A DNA stretch of 64,000 nt from Larimichthys crocea (GCF_000972845.2 NC_040016.1:19494098-19558097); one strand, 5' to 3'; positions 1 through 14,597 are shown, numbered from the stretch's first letter. Made by a program: numbers and translations. Notes: generated by a model from the sequence alone, not told the origin.

Positions 1-797
1 TTCCTGCGCCAGAGAAGGTGTGCCACGCTGATAAGAAAGGCATTTTGTTCCAACCCCGTTCACCTTTACACACACTTGTGTGCATACATACACTTATTTT
101 ATCTCCCTCACTCACTTTCCGTTTCTCCTTGTACACAGTCTTTGTCTCTCCTAATACAAACTTAAACCCTCCCGGCTCCCGCTTCTCCATTAGCGTCCTT
201 GTTGCCTCTGCATTGTTGCGTCTCCACAGCAACCGCCCAACAAATCAGCAGGTATCTGCAGCGATAGTGGCTGGCCGAGAGGCTCGAACATTGTTTATCT
301 GACGCAGATCCGGCCTGAATTAAATGGGGGACCTTTTGTGAATGGATTAGTGAGACAGATAAATCTCTGAATGAAAGAGGAGGTGACTGTAGTGTTTGAT
401 ATTGTCGAGAGGGCGGGGGGAGTGGTGGCAGACCTCTCCTGTGAGCTCCTGTTAGTCAACATAGAGGACTAAAGTGTAAGTCAGTAGAAAAGCAGGATAT
501 CGGTTCAGTTCTCGAACAGACGACCCATGAGTGTCCGAAAGTCTTTAAAGAATGCAGCAAAGAAGAACAGACGTTTTAATTTTAATCGATACGATCCATT
601 AAAAAGTCCTTGATGGGCTCTGATACTCATCTTTGTTGGAGTATTGATCCAGTCCAGTGCTCCCTGGGCCAGGTTCACAAGTGCGGATGTTTTATTTGAG
701 CTGGGCGGTGTCAAGCACCTCCAGGACTCTCCCATTGGCACCCATTTTGTTTAACAAGGCCGGTCAGCATGAATGACATGACTGATATCATTTAGCA

Positions 798-801
<4 letters not shown>

Positions 802-844
<43 letters not shown>
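802..844. repeat. (GT)n microsatellite
   Basis: Uninterrupted GT dinucleotide run of about 43 bases in flnb intron 1. Shorter CA runs follow at about 997-1025, 1202-1220 and 1926-1948. Confidence 0.95.
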
Positions 845-845
<1 letters not shown>

Positions 846-2186
846 AGCATTAACGGTTGTGTTCTTTGGACTTAACCCAGAACATTACTTCAGTGTGTTT
901 CCCTTAATGTGTTTTAGAAGATGAGTGATTTTTATGTCAGTCACATGAGGAGGATGAGGGACTCGAACAATGCTGCAGATTATTAGAGAGCACAGACACA
1001 CACACACACACACGGACACACACACACCGAACCTGTGAGCTTCAATCTGTGGATTCCACAAATATTTTTGTTGTTTTCTTTAACTTTTTCTATCCATTCC
1101 CGCCCTCTCTCCCTCTCTTTCTGGCTCTCTTGTCCTTTATGTGAACAATAGGCTACCATGGTGATAGCCTCGTTACTCACAAAACTGTTTCTGCAAGGAC
1201 GCACACACACACACACACACTAAACAGAAACATTTCACCCAATTTGTGAAGTAAATATAATGTGGCTGAATGGTATTAAAGCTGTGGTTTCAGGACCTTT
1301 TTAGGGAAGTGCAAAATAAATCTGAGGTCTCATGAACGAACCAGACAGGCACAAATTTTTACTCATGCTGTATTTAAGGTTTTCCTTGCCGGCTTGGTCA
1401 CTTTCTGAATTTCTTTTTTAGCTTCCTCCGTCAACGTCCTCTTTAGTCTTTTTTGCCTCTGTCATATCTACAGTGGCTGCTTGCCCAGCTCCGGTTCTGG
1501 CATGACACTGGAACCGCTCTGCATTTGACCGTGTCTGTGATCTGAAAACCTCCTCCTCCTCTTCTTCTTCTTCTTGGTGGTCTAAAACGTCTGTGGTACA
1601 AACACTAACACTCCCCCGGTGCTCTGAACTCAGTCTGGGCAGCCCGGCTAACAAACTGAGACACCGTTCACCTGATTACAAGTCAGTGTAGCATCAACAG
1701 GATTTAAAATCTGTTATTTTATGATCCAAAAGTACCAATTTAGGGATTCAAAAGTAAAATATTAAAAAATGTTTTGTGCTTTTACTGAATGACAATTTGA
1801 TAACTTTAATGGTGTGTCCAGTGTGGACTGATTAGTGTTAATCCGAGTGAGTGAGCTCAGCCATGGGTGGAGCTGACTAGTGCTACACACTCACAGCATG
1901 TTTGCTGGAGAGGTGGCTGGTAGTGACACACACACACACACACACACATGCTCACACACACACACAGGTGTGGCAGATCAACCGTAGAGGGCAAAAGAAA
2001 AGGAGGGAAGAGGAAGGGAGGGAAGAAGAAAAGGTGAAAGCTACAGAGAGATTAGCGAGAAATGGGTGGAGGAAGTGAAAGGTCGGAGGTGGAAAAATGA
2101 GCGAAACAGACGCAGAAACACAAAGACATAACTGAGTCTGGCAAAAAGGCAGCGAGATTAGGAATGTAGAAAACAGGATGTCGCAA

Positions 2187-2188
<2 letters not shown>

Positions 2189-2261
<73 letters not shown>
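2189..2261. repeat. (TG)n microsatellite, long
   Basis: Uninterrupted TG run of about 73 bases, one of the longest in the window. About 120 bases downstream lies a complementary (AC)21 run at 2385-2426, so a transcript could fold the two together. Confidence 0.95.
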
Positions 2262-2262
<1 letters not shown>

Positions 2263-2381
2263 GAAGAATATCCTCCGTCTTTAACAGCATTGTGTCACCC
2301 ATGGGTGAGGCTCCCAGAGCTCCACCTTTTAAACCTGAGTTGCTGAAACATGTTTGGGCCACAGTGAAGCAGAGCTGGAGG

Positions 2382-2384
<3 letters not shown>

Positions 2385-2426
<42 letters not shown>
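2385..2426. repeat. (AC)21 microsatellite
   Basis: Uninterrupted AC run, complementary to the TG run at 2189-2261. Confidence 0.95.
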
Positions 2427-2428
<2 letters not shown>

Positions 2429-2584
2429 AGGACTCATATCTGCTGAATACATCAATACAATGTTGCATAATCAAGCTGAGTCACATGTGTTCTGTAACTC
2501 TGACTCTGTTTTGACATATTTCACTGATAACTGTTTTGAATACTTCTGTATCTGCGCGTGATAAATACAATGCAAGTTTATCCG

Positions 2585-2905
2585 TCCGTTTCCTTCTGCT
2601 TATCCGGGTTAGACGTCCTTCTCCTGTGGGGATCCCGCGGCATTCTTAGGATAGATGGGATATGTAGTCCCCCCATCGGGTTCTGGGTCTGCTCCTCCCA
2701 GTCGGACCTTCAAAGGAAGGTTTCGAGGCGAAGGAGCAGCGGCTCTACTCCAATGTCCGAGCTCGTCACCCTGTCTCAAAGGCTGAGCCAGGCGGAGAAA
2801 GCTCATTTCGGCCGCTTGTATCCATGATCTCACTCTTTGGGTCACTACCCAAAGCTCATGACCATCACTGAGGGTTGGAACGTAGATAGACTGGAAAATC
2901 GAGAG
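2585..2905 (-). mobile_element. LINE (non-LTR retrotransposon) fragment, reverse-transcriptase C-terminal region
   Basis: The minus strand reads through a stretch containing LWVVTQRVRSWIQAAEMSF followed by a short region with SRAAAPSPR. I recognise this as a decayed form of the segment after the reverse-transcriptase domain of a common fish LINE, whose intact versions contain WVVTERTRSRIQAAEMSFLRR. Only about 100 residues survive and internal blocks are missing, so it is a dead 5'-truncated copy in flnb intron 1. The exact clade is not assigned. Confidence 0.75.
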
Positions 2906-4104
2906 CTTTGTCAGCAAGAAAATGAGCATAATAAACACTATAATAACAGTCATTACGGTAAAATATAATTATAATATATACGTATACAATGCAGTATAAT
3001 GTGAACTATTAAAAATGACACATAGCAGTGAAGACTGAGGCCAGACTGGGCCATCGGAGAGGTGAGCACCCGGCTCCTCAGCAGAAACCCCAGCGAGGGA
3101 TACCCCCCCTCCCAGTTTGAGACTTTGTTTTGAGCCACATCCAATGCCCAGAGGAGGGTGCTGACCCAATGCAGGTCATGTGCTCGTCCTGACTTGGACC
3201 ACCTCCAGACCGTTGTGAGGGAGTCTGTCCGCTGAGGAGTTGCATTCTTTGTTTTCTTTGTTTGTTTTATTATTCATACTCAAAACCAGATTTTGCCAGA
3301 TCACTTTCTCTGCACTCCCTCCTTTGTGCTGTCAGCGACTAATGTTACACTTCAACCCTAATCTAGCAGTGTTGACCATATCTTAATCTCTGATTAAGCT
3401 CTCCTTGACATATTTCACCCCACCTCGGTGTCCAACTTTGAAGCAAATAAGAAATTTATCATTAACGTCTGAGCGAGTTTCTATTTGAATAATAAGTTGT
3501 TATTACAGGAGACGGAGAGAGTAAAAATGACTGGAATGTTTTGTCTCTGAACTCGATGTCCTGCAGCCAAAGATTAGCTAATATTGCCGTGTGTGTGTGT
3601 GTGTGTGTGTTGGTGTGAGGTACCAGCTGGTACAGTGAGATCTGATTAATGAGAAACATTACCCAGCAGCACTCTGTTCTTCTCGCCAACAAAAAAAAAA
3701 AAAACAGTAAGTTGGGGGCAGGTTTGTGCTCCACAGGCAGGTCGAGCTCATTGTTGCACAATTTTTCGTCCCTGTCTAAAATCTAATCCATGAGATCGGA
3801 GGTCAGACACGTTGGTGTAAAAATGGAGGTAAATCTCTGTGACTGAAGTTATCTCAGCTTGAGTCATGTAGACTTGATTTAATGAAGTTAAGCACACAGC
3901 CGAACCTGTTTTTTTTACCTTCCTGGTGGCAGTTTTATTGTGATTTCAACATGGTTTGAATGTTAATCAAGTGAGACTTTATGCACTACTCATAATAATC
4001 ATGCTTGGTATAAATATCCTGTCACAGATTGCTGGAAAGCGGCTCTCACCTCCTGGTTTGGGAGCTCTGTCATTGTTCTCCGGCTGCTTTGTAGTAGAAG
4101 TTTG

Positions 4105-4143
<39 letters not shown>
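4105..4143. repeat. (GTT)13 microsatellite near exon 2
   Basis: Thirteen GTT units end about 67 bases upstream of the flnb exon 2 acceptor at 4210. The run sits in the region where the branch point would be expected. Confidence 0.95.
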
Positions 4144-4210
4144 AATGTGTGAGAGGATGCCAGAGCAGGATGTGAGTCTGACCCCAGGTTTGTCTGTTTC
4201 TCTTTGTCAG

Positions 4211-7200
4211 ACTCTAAAGCCATTGTGGATGGGAACCTAAAGCTGATCCTGGGTCTGGTCTGGACTCTTATCTTGCACTATTCCATCTCCATGCCAGTCT
4301 GGGAGGGCGAGGATGAAGAGGTAACATCCAGTGTGTTAATCTCATGACAGAAATCTGAATCAAAGGTCCAGTGTGTCAGATTTGGAGGGATCTATTTACA
4401 GAATATGGCAGAAATTAAATATGATATTCATAACTATGTGTTCATTAATATATAATAACCTGAAAATAAGGGTCACTATATTTCTGTTACCTTAGAATGA
4501 GACTTTTGTCCACCATGTTTCTACAGTAATTAGAAACTTGCTTTAGTTGGTGACTGAAGTTCTTCCACTCGTTTCTTAGCCACCATAGTTTCTGGAGGGC
4601 GATGCATTCAGCATCTGCACCTCAAACCGGTCCTTTAAGTGATTAAAATAAGATTTTAAAACAAACAGCACAGTGAAAAGTTGTTCCACAACGGTTACAA
4701 AGCTGACTGACGACTGCTTTCTTTTCTTTTTTCTTTGTTCAGGCGGAGTCAAAGACACCTAAGCAGCGTCTGCTGGGCTGGATTCAACACAAAGTTCCCG
4801 ATATGCCAATCAACAACTTCAGCCAGGACTGGAGGAACGGCAAGGCGCTGGGAGCGCTGGTCGACAGCTGCGCACCGGGTACGCTTAATAATGTCACGTG
4901 CAATAAAACTGAATTTATCTGGAAATATTTTAGAAGAAGAACCACCGAGAGTTAGTGAACTTTAAACAGGAACTTTCTAAAGATACCAAAAACCTTTTTG
5001 AGGAACTATTGTTTCACTGAAAGAATCGATTTAAAATTTAGTTCCAGATGTAAAAACAAAAACAAAACTCGGCTCAGAGCTGAATATCGTGTGATCAGTC
5101 GAACTGACACCACGGAAACTACAACCCGTGCACAGCTTCATTCAATCAACAAGAAGTTCTCATGTTGTCGGTGTTGAAAACAAAGTTACTCAATCACACA
5201 ATATCTACATAAACCTAAAGTATTTCTACACCATGTTTAAATAAAACAATAAGTAAAGACATCAAATAAAATCTGACACGATGATCAAAGTTTGTAGAGT
5301 AACTAGTTTGAACAACACAAAGTGAGTTTGTGTGTCGCGTCTTTCGTGTTCATAAGTGAAACCGGAGCTGTCGTGCGTCTGGAAGTTGTTGTCGTTGGCG
5401 GCGTTGTCACATGTGTGTTTTGTTTGCAGGCCTGTGTCCAGACTGGGAGACCTGGGATCCAGTGAAACCAGTGGAGAACGCCACTGAGGCCATGAAGCTG
5501 GCTGACGACTGGCTGGGCGTCCCGCAGGTTAGATTCCCCTCCCCTCCCTCCACACAGCGCTCTCCGCTTCTTCTTCCACATTGACCTTTTAACCTTTCAC
5601 CTGTCTGTAATGTTTGTCATTATTTAAATAAACATCTGTCAAATTTGACAGGAAAAACATGCAGCTACTTCACAATAAAAGCCTGAGGTGTCTTTGGGAG
5701 CTTTTATTGTGAAGCTGGACTGCTATCAGTGCTCAAAAAAAAAAAAGATTCACCTGGGTGTGGCGGCATTTAAAAGTTTGCTTTGCATCTTATTTCACCT
5801 GCAAATATCCAACAACAAGAACACAACATGTCCTGTCCTGTGTTTCCAGACTGCGCTCTGCTGTGAGGTTAAAGGTCAGCAGCAGTATCTCACACAGACG
5901 CTGTTTGGTTTCCTGAACGTTCACAGCAGAGGAAACTCTCTGAACCTTTTTTTTTTTTTAACACTTTTGTTTAAAGCCCAGAGGATGCAACCTGCAGATT
6001 TAAATACTCTAATGACTTCTGTAACAAATGACCGGAAAATCATTAGCAAAGAATTCACTTCTGAAAGGCGTTTCTTAGAATAATTAGTCTGTTCACAAAC
6101 GATTTATCTGCAGATGTTAAATCTCATTTTTCTGTCCTGTGAGTTAAATATCAGTCACGGCTGCATGACGTTATGCTCTGCTTCCTGTCAGTCAGCTGAC
6201 ACCCACAGGAAGTCTCCTCCAGTAAAAACATACGAAGCTCGCCGTCACGCCCATGACGTTATTGTTGGTTAATTCCAGTCGATGTTTCACGCTGTAAGGG
6301 TTTATGTTTTTAAGCCTGTGAAGCTGAGTGACACGCAGCAAAAAGGAAAAAAGAGCAGTGACTGTTAGTGACACCGGAGTGAAACGGAGTTCAGCGTCCT
6401 GGACTGAACCGAGTTCATTCACAGCCACGTTTCTTCCTAATGTCAGACCTCCGGTTAATGGAGGTGATTCACAGCTACTGAAAACTCCTTTTATGCTCAA
6501 CTGCGTTTGTAAAAGAAATCACTGAGGACTTTCTATATACCCATTTACTTTTTTACACATTTCACCCTTTTTATGTAAAAAAATAAAATGTCTGTACGGC
6601 CCAAACTATGTGGAGACTGTGACAGTGAAGCACAGAGTGATATTTTAGACAATAGTGTTCTTCCATGGTTGAGTCAACACTTTGTCTTTTGACCCTTTTC
6701 CTGTTTCCAACATTGACACAAAGCCAGGTCCATAAAGAAGTGGATTTTTTTCCTAGTTTGGTGTGGAGCCCTGACCTCAACCTCATTTAAACACCTCTGG
6801 GATTCACTGGAGCACCGACTTTCGAGCCAGATCTTATCACTGAACATCAGTGTTGGATCTTGCTAATGCTCTTGTGGCCGAAAACCAGAAGAGCGAAGGC
6901 TGCAGCTGATTAATGTCCAATACCAATACAAGACACGTTGGAACACGTCATTGATTTATGACATTGCCCCCGATTACCTAATCCAACCGTGGAGGGATTG
7001 ATATCATGGTGGACAAATCTCTGCTATCTCGCCCTGTTCGTCATCATATCAACCACCCGGGTCTTCAGGAAAGGCCACGTTCACACCAATCTCTAAATCC
7101 GTCAGCTATTAACTGATGAGTTAGCCTCTGGGGGCAACAGCCGGTTATTCAGAGCTTTCTGGTGCAGACATCGAGGCCAAGATCTTCTCTGAAGTCTGTT

Positions 7201-8055
7201 GAAAGACGAGACATTTCCTCTAATCTCTATGAACAGGTCTCTGCAGATGACTTTAAAAAAGCTAAATTGTTGATAGCCGATGAGTTCAGAGATTTACAAA
7301 AGACTGAAGCAACGAAAGCCTGATCAAACATGATTGGACGTGTTTACTCGGACTACAAAGGGAAAGCAGAACACTTCTGGTGCCTGAATCTTAGAGATTC
7401 TGCGTTCATAAGCAGATATCTGGTCCAGGGGCGCCCTGTTAGAGCGAGCACTCCCATGTGCTCAGTCCTTGACGTGGTGGGATTCCAACCTGTGGCCCTT
7501 TTGTTGCATGTCATTCCCCCTTTCTCTCTCCACAACTTCCTATTACACTTTGACTGCCACTATCAAAATAAAGGTTCAAAAAATAATCTTTAAAAAAGGT
7601 ATTAATCAAGACTTATTTATGACAAAGCTGAACTGTGTGTGCAGGTGATCGCTCCAGAGGAGATCATTGATCCCAGCGTGGACGAACAGTCGGTGATGAC
7701 TTACCTGTCTCAGTTCCCCAAAGCCAAACTGAAGCCAGGAGCTCCACTCAAACCCAAACTCAACCCCAAGAAGGCCCGTGCATACGGACCAGGTATACAC
7801 ACACACACACACACTGAGAAACAAAGTATCGTGATCAGACACTTTTCACCATCCTGTTGCTCATGTGTGATTATATTTAGTCACATACATGTTCACACAC
7901 GTGTGAGTTCTTAAGCCATCTGGTTGTTGATTTTGTGACCTGTTCCTCTGTGTGTGTGTGGGCTAATGGGAACACTGGAAATACTGGTCTGTCTGACAAT
8001 GTGAGGAAGTGAGCAGCTGTTAGTCTGAACAAAGGGGCTCACTAATATCTGATCT

Positions 8056-8086
<31 letters not shown>

Positions 8087-8149
8087 GTCGGTAACTGACT
8101 TTAACCCTGAGGAGGAAATACCTGGAAATGGCTACAGAGGCAGCAGGAC

Positions 8150-8187
<38 letters not shown>

Positions 8188-11100
8188 CAGCAGCAGCAGC
8201 GCTGGGTCAAAACACACATCCGCTCTCTCTGATTGATTTCAGTGATATCCTGACGTCCAGCAGGGAGAAAAGTTACTTAGCTCAGCTCCAACGCCAACGA
8301 AATGTGACATCAAGACACATGTGATGATGTGAAAGTTCAAATATGTAGCGTAAGCACACATTCCTGTTAGGACAGCAAAGATCACGGAGGGTCCGCCCTA
8401 CATATAACACATCTGTCCAGTAGGTCAGATGGAGCACATTACATATTTATTAAAGGTCCAAAAGTCCCGTCTTGGCTTCATTACTCACTTTGATACTCCT
8501 CCTTTAAACATTCTTCACTGTAAAGTGTAGAAATGTTGTCAACAGCTGTAAAGAGAAGAAAACTTACACGCTGCACTGTTGGTGATTAAAAACTAAATTA
8601 AATATTGGTTAAAATATAAAAAGAACAAGAAGACAGAGGTTGAATTAACTGTGACGCTTTATCGTTGTTGATGTTTTCAGGGCTGCAACTAACTATTTTA
8701 AGGATCAGTTCATCTGCAGGTTCTTATTTTGATTAGTCGATTAGTTGTTTCATCTATAAAGTGTGATGTAAATACTGAAATATGTCCAGAGCTCATGGAG
8801 GCGTCTTAAAGTTTCTAATTTTTAGGTTCAAATCTCGAAAATATTCAGTGAGCTATGTTTGAGCTCTAACAAATATTAGCTGTATTTGCTTGAAAAACAT
8901 GAGATAAATATTTGCAGTGTGTTCTGTTGATCAGCTGATTAACAAACAAACAAAACGTTTGTCCTCTAGATGATCAAAAACACGCAGAACATAAACATAC
9001 TGAGGCGTACTGTACATACGAACAATACATAAAATGTTATTTACATTTGGTTGATTCAATCATATATGAGATTATTGATAACGTTAAAGTTTTTTTATGG
9101 ACTGTATCTGTTGATCTTCTGTAGGTATCGAACCGACGGGGAACAGGGTGAAGCGTCCCGCTGTGTTCACAGTGGACGCGTTCAGCGCCGGTCAGGGTCA
9201 GGTCACCGTCTACCTGGATCATCCGGACGGCACCAGAGAGGAGGTACGCACCCGATCCTGATTGTTCTGAGACCCGCTGTGATCTTATATCGTTGTCACA
9301 TTTGATGAACCACGTCGTCGTTAACGTGTGTGTGTGTCTGTGTGTGGATCAGCTGAAGGCAGAGCCTAACGAGGGCAAGAAGACGTTCAGCGTCACCTAC
9401 ATTCCTCAAGTGATCGGAGCTCACAAGGTGAGCGTCGTTTATTTCCTGACGACATTTAACAATCGATAAAATTATTAAAAAGTCTCAGGATGGTTGTTGC
9501 TTCTGTTTCCTAGGTGACCGTGTTGTTTGCAGGCCAGCAGATTCCCAAAAGTCCATTCGAGGTGAGCGTGGACAAGGCGCTAGGCGACGCCACCAAGGTC
9601 ACGGTCAAAGGCCCGGGAATCGAACCTGTGGGCAACATCGCCAACAAACCCACCTACTTTGACATCTTCACTGCAGGTCAGACACAAAAACACACATCTC
9701 TGTCTCACTCAGCCCTCAGACAGTGAGTGATGTCATCATCACAGACCACATCTTTCTAGGGAAGACGCAGATTTCACAAACACACAGCTGTCGTCTGTGA
9801 CTCGCCTTAAAAACACCCACGGGAATTGTTTTCTGTGGAAGCGCACACACACCCCGGAGGCATGTTGACGTGCGTCAGTGAGTTAGTCAGTGATCAGTCA
9901 GTATCGCTTACGGCTTTAAGTTTCCGGTTTGAGGTTTGTTTGTCTGTCATGTGCATTCTTACACGGGGTTAATGACGCTGTGTTGGACGAGAGCACAATA
10001 ATTAACAGCGCTACACATGAAGGATGGGAGCTAAAGAAGTCAAACTTATAAAATATTTAGGTAAAATACTGTACAAGAATAGAATATGAAAAATACTGGC
10101 GGTCCATGTAGCCATGCTTCTGTACCGTCTGCCTGACAGTAACCAGGAGAACGGTCTGCGAGCTTCAAGATGCTTTGTGCCCACATGGACGGAGGTCTGT
10201 CGCCACTGATGCCCTGTACTGTTGCTGATTTGCGGCTCCGGTACCAGACTGTGACACGGCCCGACATTAAGCTCTCGATGGTGACGTTTGTGAGAACAAA
10301 CCTGAACGAACGATCCATCCAACATCTGCTAATACAGTGACCAACAAGCACTATAAAATGTTTGTGTACTGATTCATTGGGTCCTTGAATGCATCATTCC
10401 TAAGTATTTCAACTGACGTGACAAAGAGACTGTGACTGTAACTCGAGGGTTAGGGTTAGTGCTGCGTCTCTGCAGCTGTTGGCAGCTTTTTAGCCTCTTG
10501 CGGCTCAAAGTTTTGGTTCTCCAGCTGTCTATACGCTGTATATGAGTTTTCAGGGTCTCACCAACTTCGCCACATAAACCATGAAATTCAAAGAATGCAA
10601 CTGTAGCTGGAGTCAAACTATTTTTTTAAAGGAAGAGTTAACAGTCAGCGACTCTGTAATCGGTGACCATTTCTCAACATGACCCTGATGCTTTATAAGC
10701 TGTGACCGAAGCTGTTAAACGTCTTCTCTGCAGGAGCCGGTACAGGAGATGTGACCGCCATGATCAGAGATCCTCAGGGCCGCCAGAACAGCGTGGAGGT
10801 GATGATGGAGGATAAAGGCGACAGCGTGTATCGCTGCACCTACCGGCCCACACAGGCCGGCCCGCACATGGTTACTGTCACCTTCGGAGGGGTGGGGATC
10901 CCTAAGAGCCCCTTCAGTGTGGACGTGGGGCCTGGTGAGTTGTTTCAGCTTCACAATTATTCAAAGAAATATCATCCCTTGAACGCACCACAATACAAGT
11001 TTTCTCTCTGGTTTGACTAGCCTGCATGCCCGGGGCGTGCAGAGCGACGGGTCGTGGTCTCCAGCCCGTAGGACTGAGGGTGAAACAGGTCGGAGACTTC

Positions 11101-12525
11101 AAGGTGGACACCAAAAACGCCGGCAGCGGAGACCTGAAGGTGCTCGTCAAAGGACCCAGTGAGTACAGTTCACACTGTGGAGGCTTTAAAGACGAGCGTG
11201 AACTTCTCAGTTCTGTTCCAGAAGTTAGAAAAAGACTCCACGTCTTGTTTATATGCCAGTCGTCACAGAAGGTGGCTCAGACTTTAGGACTTCTCTGTTA
11301 CCTCATTAACACCTGGTATTAACTCGCAATCTGGAGACGTTTTCCAGATAATGACGTCTGATCATCAGGCTGTTCTGTTTACACTTCGTATTAATCAGAA
11401 CCAGCTGGCAGCCAAAGACATCTGTAGGCTTCTGTTTGGTAATCTTACTAATTGGGCGAATGTTACTTAAACTGTGCGCTCGTTTCTATGGAGTCAAATT
11501 CATCCCTGAACTCAGACTGATGAAGTCAGGGAGGTAGAAGCAATTACACCATAAATAAATAGTTTACTATAATTTTCTTGTCACCCACAGTTGTTGGCAA
11601 TAAAAGCTTATTTACCAATTAATAGATTGGCTATCTTGAGTGAGGTTACAGGGAGAAGAGATAAAGAAGGTGGAGGACTTTAAGTATTTAGGGTCAACAG
11701 TCCAGAGCAATGGAGAGTGTGGAAAAGAGGTGAAGAAGCGTGTGCGGGCAGGTTGGAACGGGTGGAGAAAAGTGTCAGGTGTGATGTGTGATAGAAGAGT
11801 TTCAGCTAAAATAAAAAGGAAAGGTGTACAAAACTGAGGAAAAGACAGGAGGCAGAGCTGGAGGTAGCAGAGATGAAGATGCTGAGGTTCTTCTTTGGGA
11901 GTGACCAAGATGGATAGGATCAGGAATGAGTACATCACAGGGGACAGCACTTGTTAGAGGTTTTGGAGATAAAGTCAGAGAGGACAGACTGAGATGGTTC
12001 GGACATGTCCAGAGGAGAGATAGTGAATATATTGGTAGAAGGATGCTGAGTTTTGAACTGCCAGACAGGAGGAGGCCTAGAGGAAGAGCAAAGAGGAGGT
12101 TTATGGATGCAGTGAAAGAGGACATGAAGGTAGTTGGTGTGAGAGAAGAGGACGCAGAAGACAGGGTTAGATGGAGGCAGCTGGTTCGCTGTGGCGACCC
12201 CTGAAGGGAAAAGCCGAAAGGAGAAGAAGAAGATTAGTTATCTTCTATTTTATTTTTATGGCCATCATGCGTGACAAGGAAACGATATTAAATTATTTAA
12301 TAACCGTATTATTACTTAACTCCAGTATTTTGTGTTTGTTTTCTTTTATTGTTTTTTTGCATTATGTCTCATGTGAGCTTTGAGTCACAGTTGCAGGTTT
12401 AATGTTATCGTGTCCACAAAATCCAGAACAAAAACATGTTTTTGTACCAGGATATCGGTGCCAGTGAAGAAGCTTTCATGGGATGATGGCAGATTTTCCA
12501 AAAACGTACTGATTACTCTGTTTAA

Positions 12526-12557
<32 letters not shown>

Positions 12558-12723
12558 TGTGTGTTCAGAGGGAGTCGAGGAGCCCGTGAAGCAGATCTCC
12601 GGCCAGGACGGCGTGTTCTTCTACGAGTATTATCCCAACAGTCCTGGCAAATACACAGTCTCCATCACCTGGGGAGGTCAGAACATCCCGAAGAGGTGAG
12701 CTGTGCACTCTGTTGTGAGTGTG

Positions 12724-12769
<46 letters not shown>

Positions 12770-14350
12770 CGTTTCAAAGAATTACCTCAGCACATTACCT
12801 CATCTGATCTGAATGGTTGGATCCGCAGGGGAATGAAGACTTTTGGTCTTGGCCTCGAGCTCTCGTTGTCACCTCTCAGTAGAGCAGATTGAGTGTTTTA
12901 TCCTGTGAGTCTTGCTGTTATATCAATATTATTAGTATTACTATTAATATCGGGGACTTCCACAAATTTCTGAGCCACTGGTCAGATGGGGAGAGGAGCC
13001 AACGAAGTGATTCTTGGCAGCAGGGACACACTGAGGAGTAGTCGGTCGGTAGTCATGAGTTGGACATGTTGGAGAAATACCTGTAGATGATTAAATGAAA
13101 CAAACACAAACCTGGTTCAGTCATAATCCAGAACAGAATCAGCCTCGTGGGTCAAACTGGATCTGGATCCAGAAGTTGGCTCATGAAGACGAACGAACGC
13201 TTCCCGTCACTGTTGATGTTTCTCAACTGAAGAGAGAGAGATGGAGAGTAACTTGTGTGTTGCTAAAGTTTCACCTCTCACCTCAGCCTGCATCACTGAT
13301 GACTGGGTGTGCTTGGCTCAAGTTTGATTTATACATCCCAGTATCATAAATTTAACCTCAACCTGTACGTCCCATACGACACCTCCTATCTTTGGACCCT
13401 GGAGGCGTGAGCTTTTGTTTCACCTGTAACCACATCCAACAGTGATGTCACGGCGTCCTCGAGTACACCTCTGCATCACTGCAGCAATGTGCTAAAAGAT
13501 ATTTTAGTTTTCAGCGATTATAAAATGTAGAAAAGCAACAAATCTTTGCATTTAAGAAGCTGGAACTGAGAATATTTGTTGGGGGTTTTTTTGGCCTTTA
13601 CAAGATCACATCCAACAGTGATGTCACAGCGTCCTTAAGTACACCTCTGCATCACTGCAGCAATTTATTAATTTAAACCACTAGAGGTCAGCAAAGACGA
13701 GATTTTCCGGCGGTGTTTAGTTACTCTTTAAAGTCGCGCTCACTGTGTCGGCTCTGGCTGCCGCTGTTTTGGCAAAACGTGGATCATCTGCAGACCTGAG
13801 GCGAGCTGAATCTATCTGAAGCTATCTGTAACGGCAACTACCTGTCAATCAAAGCGGACACGTTGTTACTTCTGCATAATTAATATAATATGAAGAGTTC
13901 TATAAAAATTTAGACTCAGTTCAGCTATAAAGGTCTCTTGGTTTAGCGCATCTGTATTTATTCAAAGGACGATAAAACATTTTTAAGCGTTGAGCTGAGC
14001 TATAGCTGTTTCTCTTTCACGGGTCCAGATGTGCTGACGTTACATGTTCAGACTGTCAGAAACTCACAACACAACAACAGGTAGTTTGGTGACCTCAGCA
14101 CTTTATAAACAACCAATGATTGGAATCAGGACACAGAGACGAGGATAAACAACAGGCCAGCTGATGTGCTTCAACCTGCCCGATAGGCTGTTAGACGGGA
14201 AATGACAAAACAAATCACCTTCAGTGTCCTCCTGCAGCAGTTAAATCAACTTTTTGGTCAAATAAGAACAATTAATTACAAATAATATTGTCGCTACGAG
14301 TAGTATCAGTATGAGTTGGAGGAGTATTTTGGAAAAGCAAACAAAGGTAA

Positions 14351-14418
<68 letters not shown>

Positions 14419-14565
14419 CACAGTAAATCCCAACAGACAGTTTTATTTGGCGTCAAGGTAGTTTCCATCGACACACACTTACAGCCAGTAACTGTTGAGG
14501 ATTGGATTACAGTTCTGTGAGATTGTTGACAGTCTCACGGATGATCTCATACCCCCCTCTATGCA

Positions 14566-14597
<32 letters not shown>

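Larger units (their letters stand above)
1..4210 (+). other. flnb: flnb intron 1 (partial, 3' portion)
   Basis: No exon is supported here. The next filamin exon begins at 4211 with a split codon, so the first coding exon (start codon and first half of CH1) lies upstream of the window. The stretch holds several CA/GT microsatellites, a LINE fragment on the minus strand (about 2585-2905) and a (GTT)13 run at 4105-4143. An RFX X-box-like motif is at 220-233. Open frames here come mostly from dinucleotide repeats and are not genes. Confidence 0.8.
4211..7792 (+). other. flnb: flnb exons 2-5: second half of CH1 and CH2 (actin-binding domain)
   Basis: Coding exons: 2 at 4211-4320, 3 at 4743-4878, 4 at 5430-5527, 5 at 7645-7792. 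Exon 2 completes CH1 ([17 protein letters not shown]). Exons 3-5 give CH2, from [13 protein letters not shown] through the conserved [23 protein letters not shown] and [17 protein letters not shown]. The end of exon 5 enters Ig1 (KKARAYGPG). The tandem CH domains bind F-actin. Phases run 0 after exon 2, 1 after exon 3, 0 after exon 4 and 1 after exon 5, all consistent. Sequence similarity to vertebrate filamin ABDs is near identity, so this part is certain. Confidence 0.97.

Noticed and set aside
1952..2455. Long open frames of Val/Cys or His/Thr on both strands
   Set aside because: They come from the GT and AC dinucleotide runs and have no protein-like sequence outside them.
7421..7500. Possible tRNA gene from box-B-like sequence
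   Set aside because: Box A and stems are degenerate and the downstream body is that of a SINE.
10011..10351. Two overlapping minus-strand open frames of about 100 codons in flnb intron 8
   Set aside because: No recognisable protein blocks and no splice or promoter context; possibly old repeat sequence.
10447..10460. GGGTTAGGGTTAG, telomere-like
   Set aside because: Only two units; too short to be an interstitial telomeric array.
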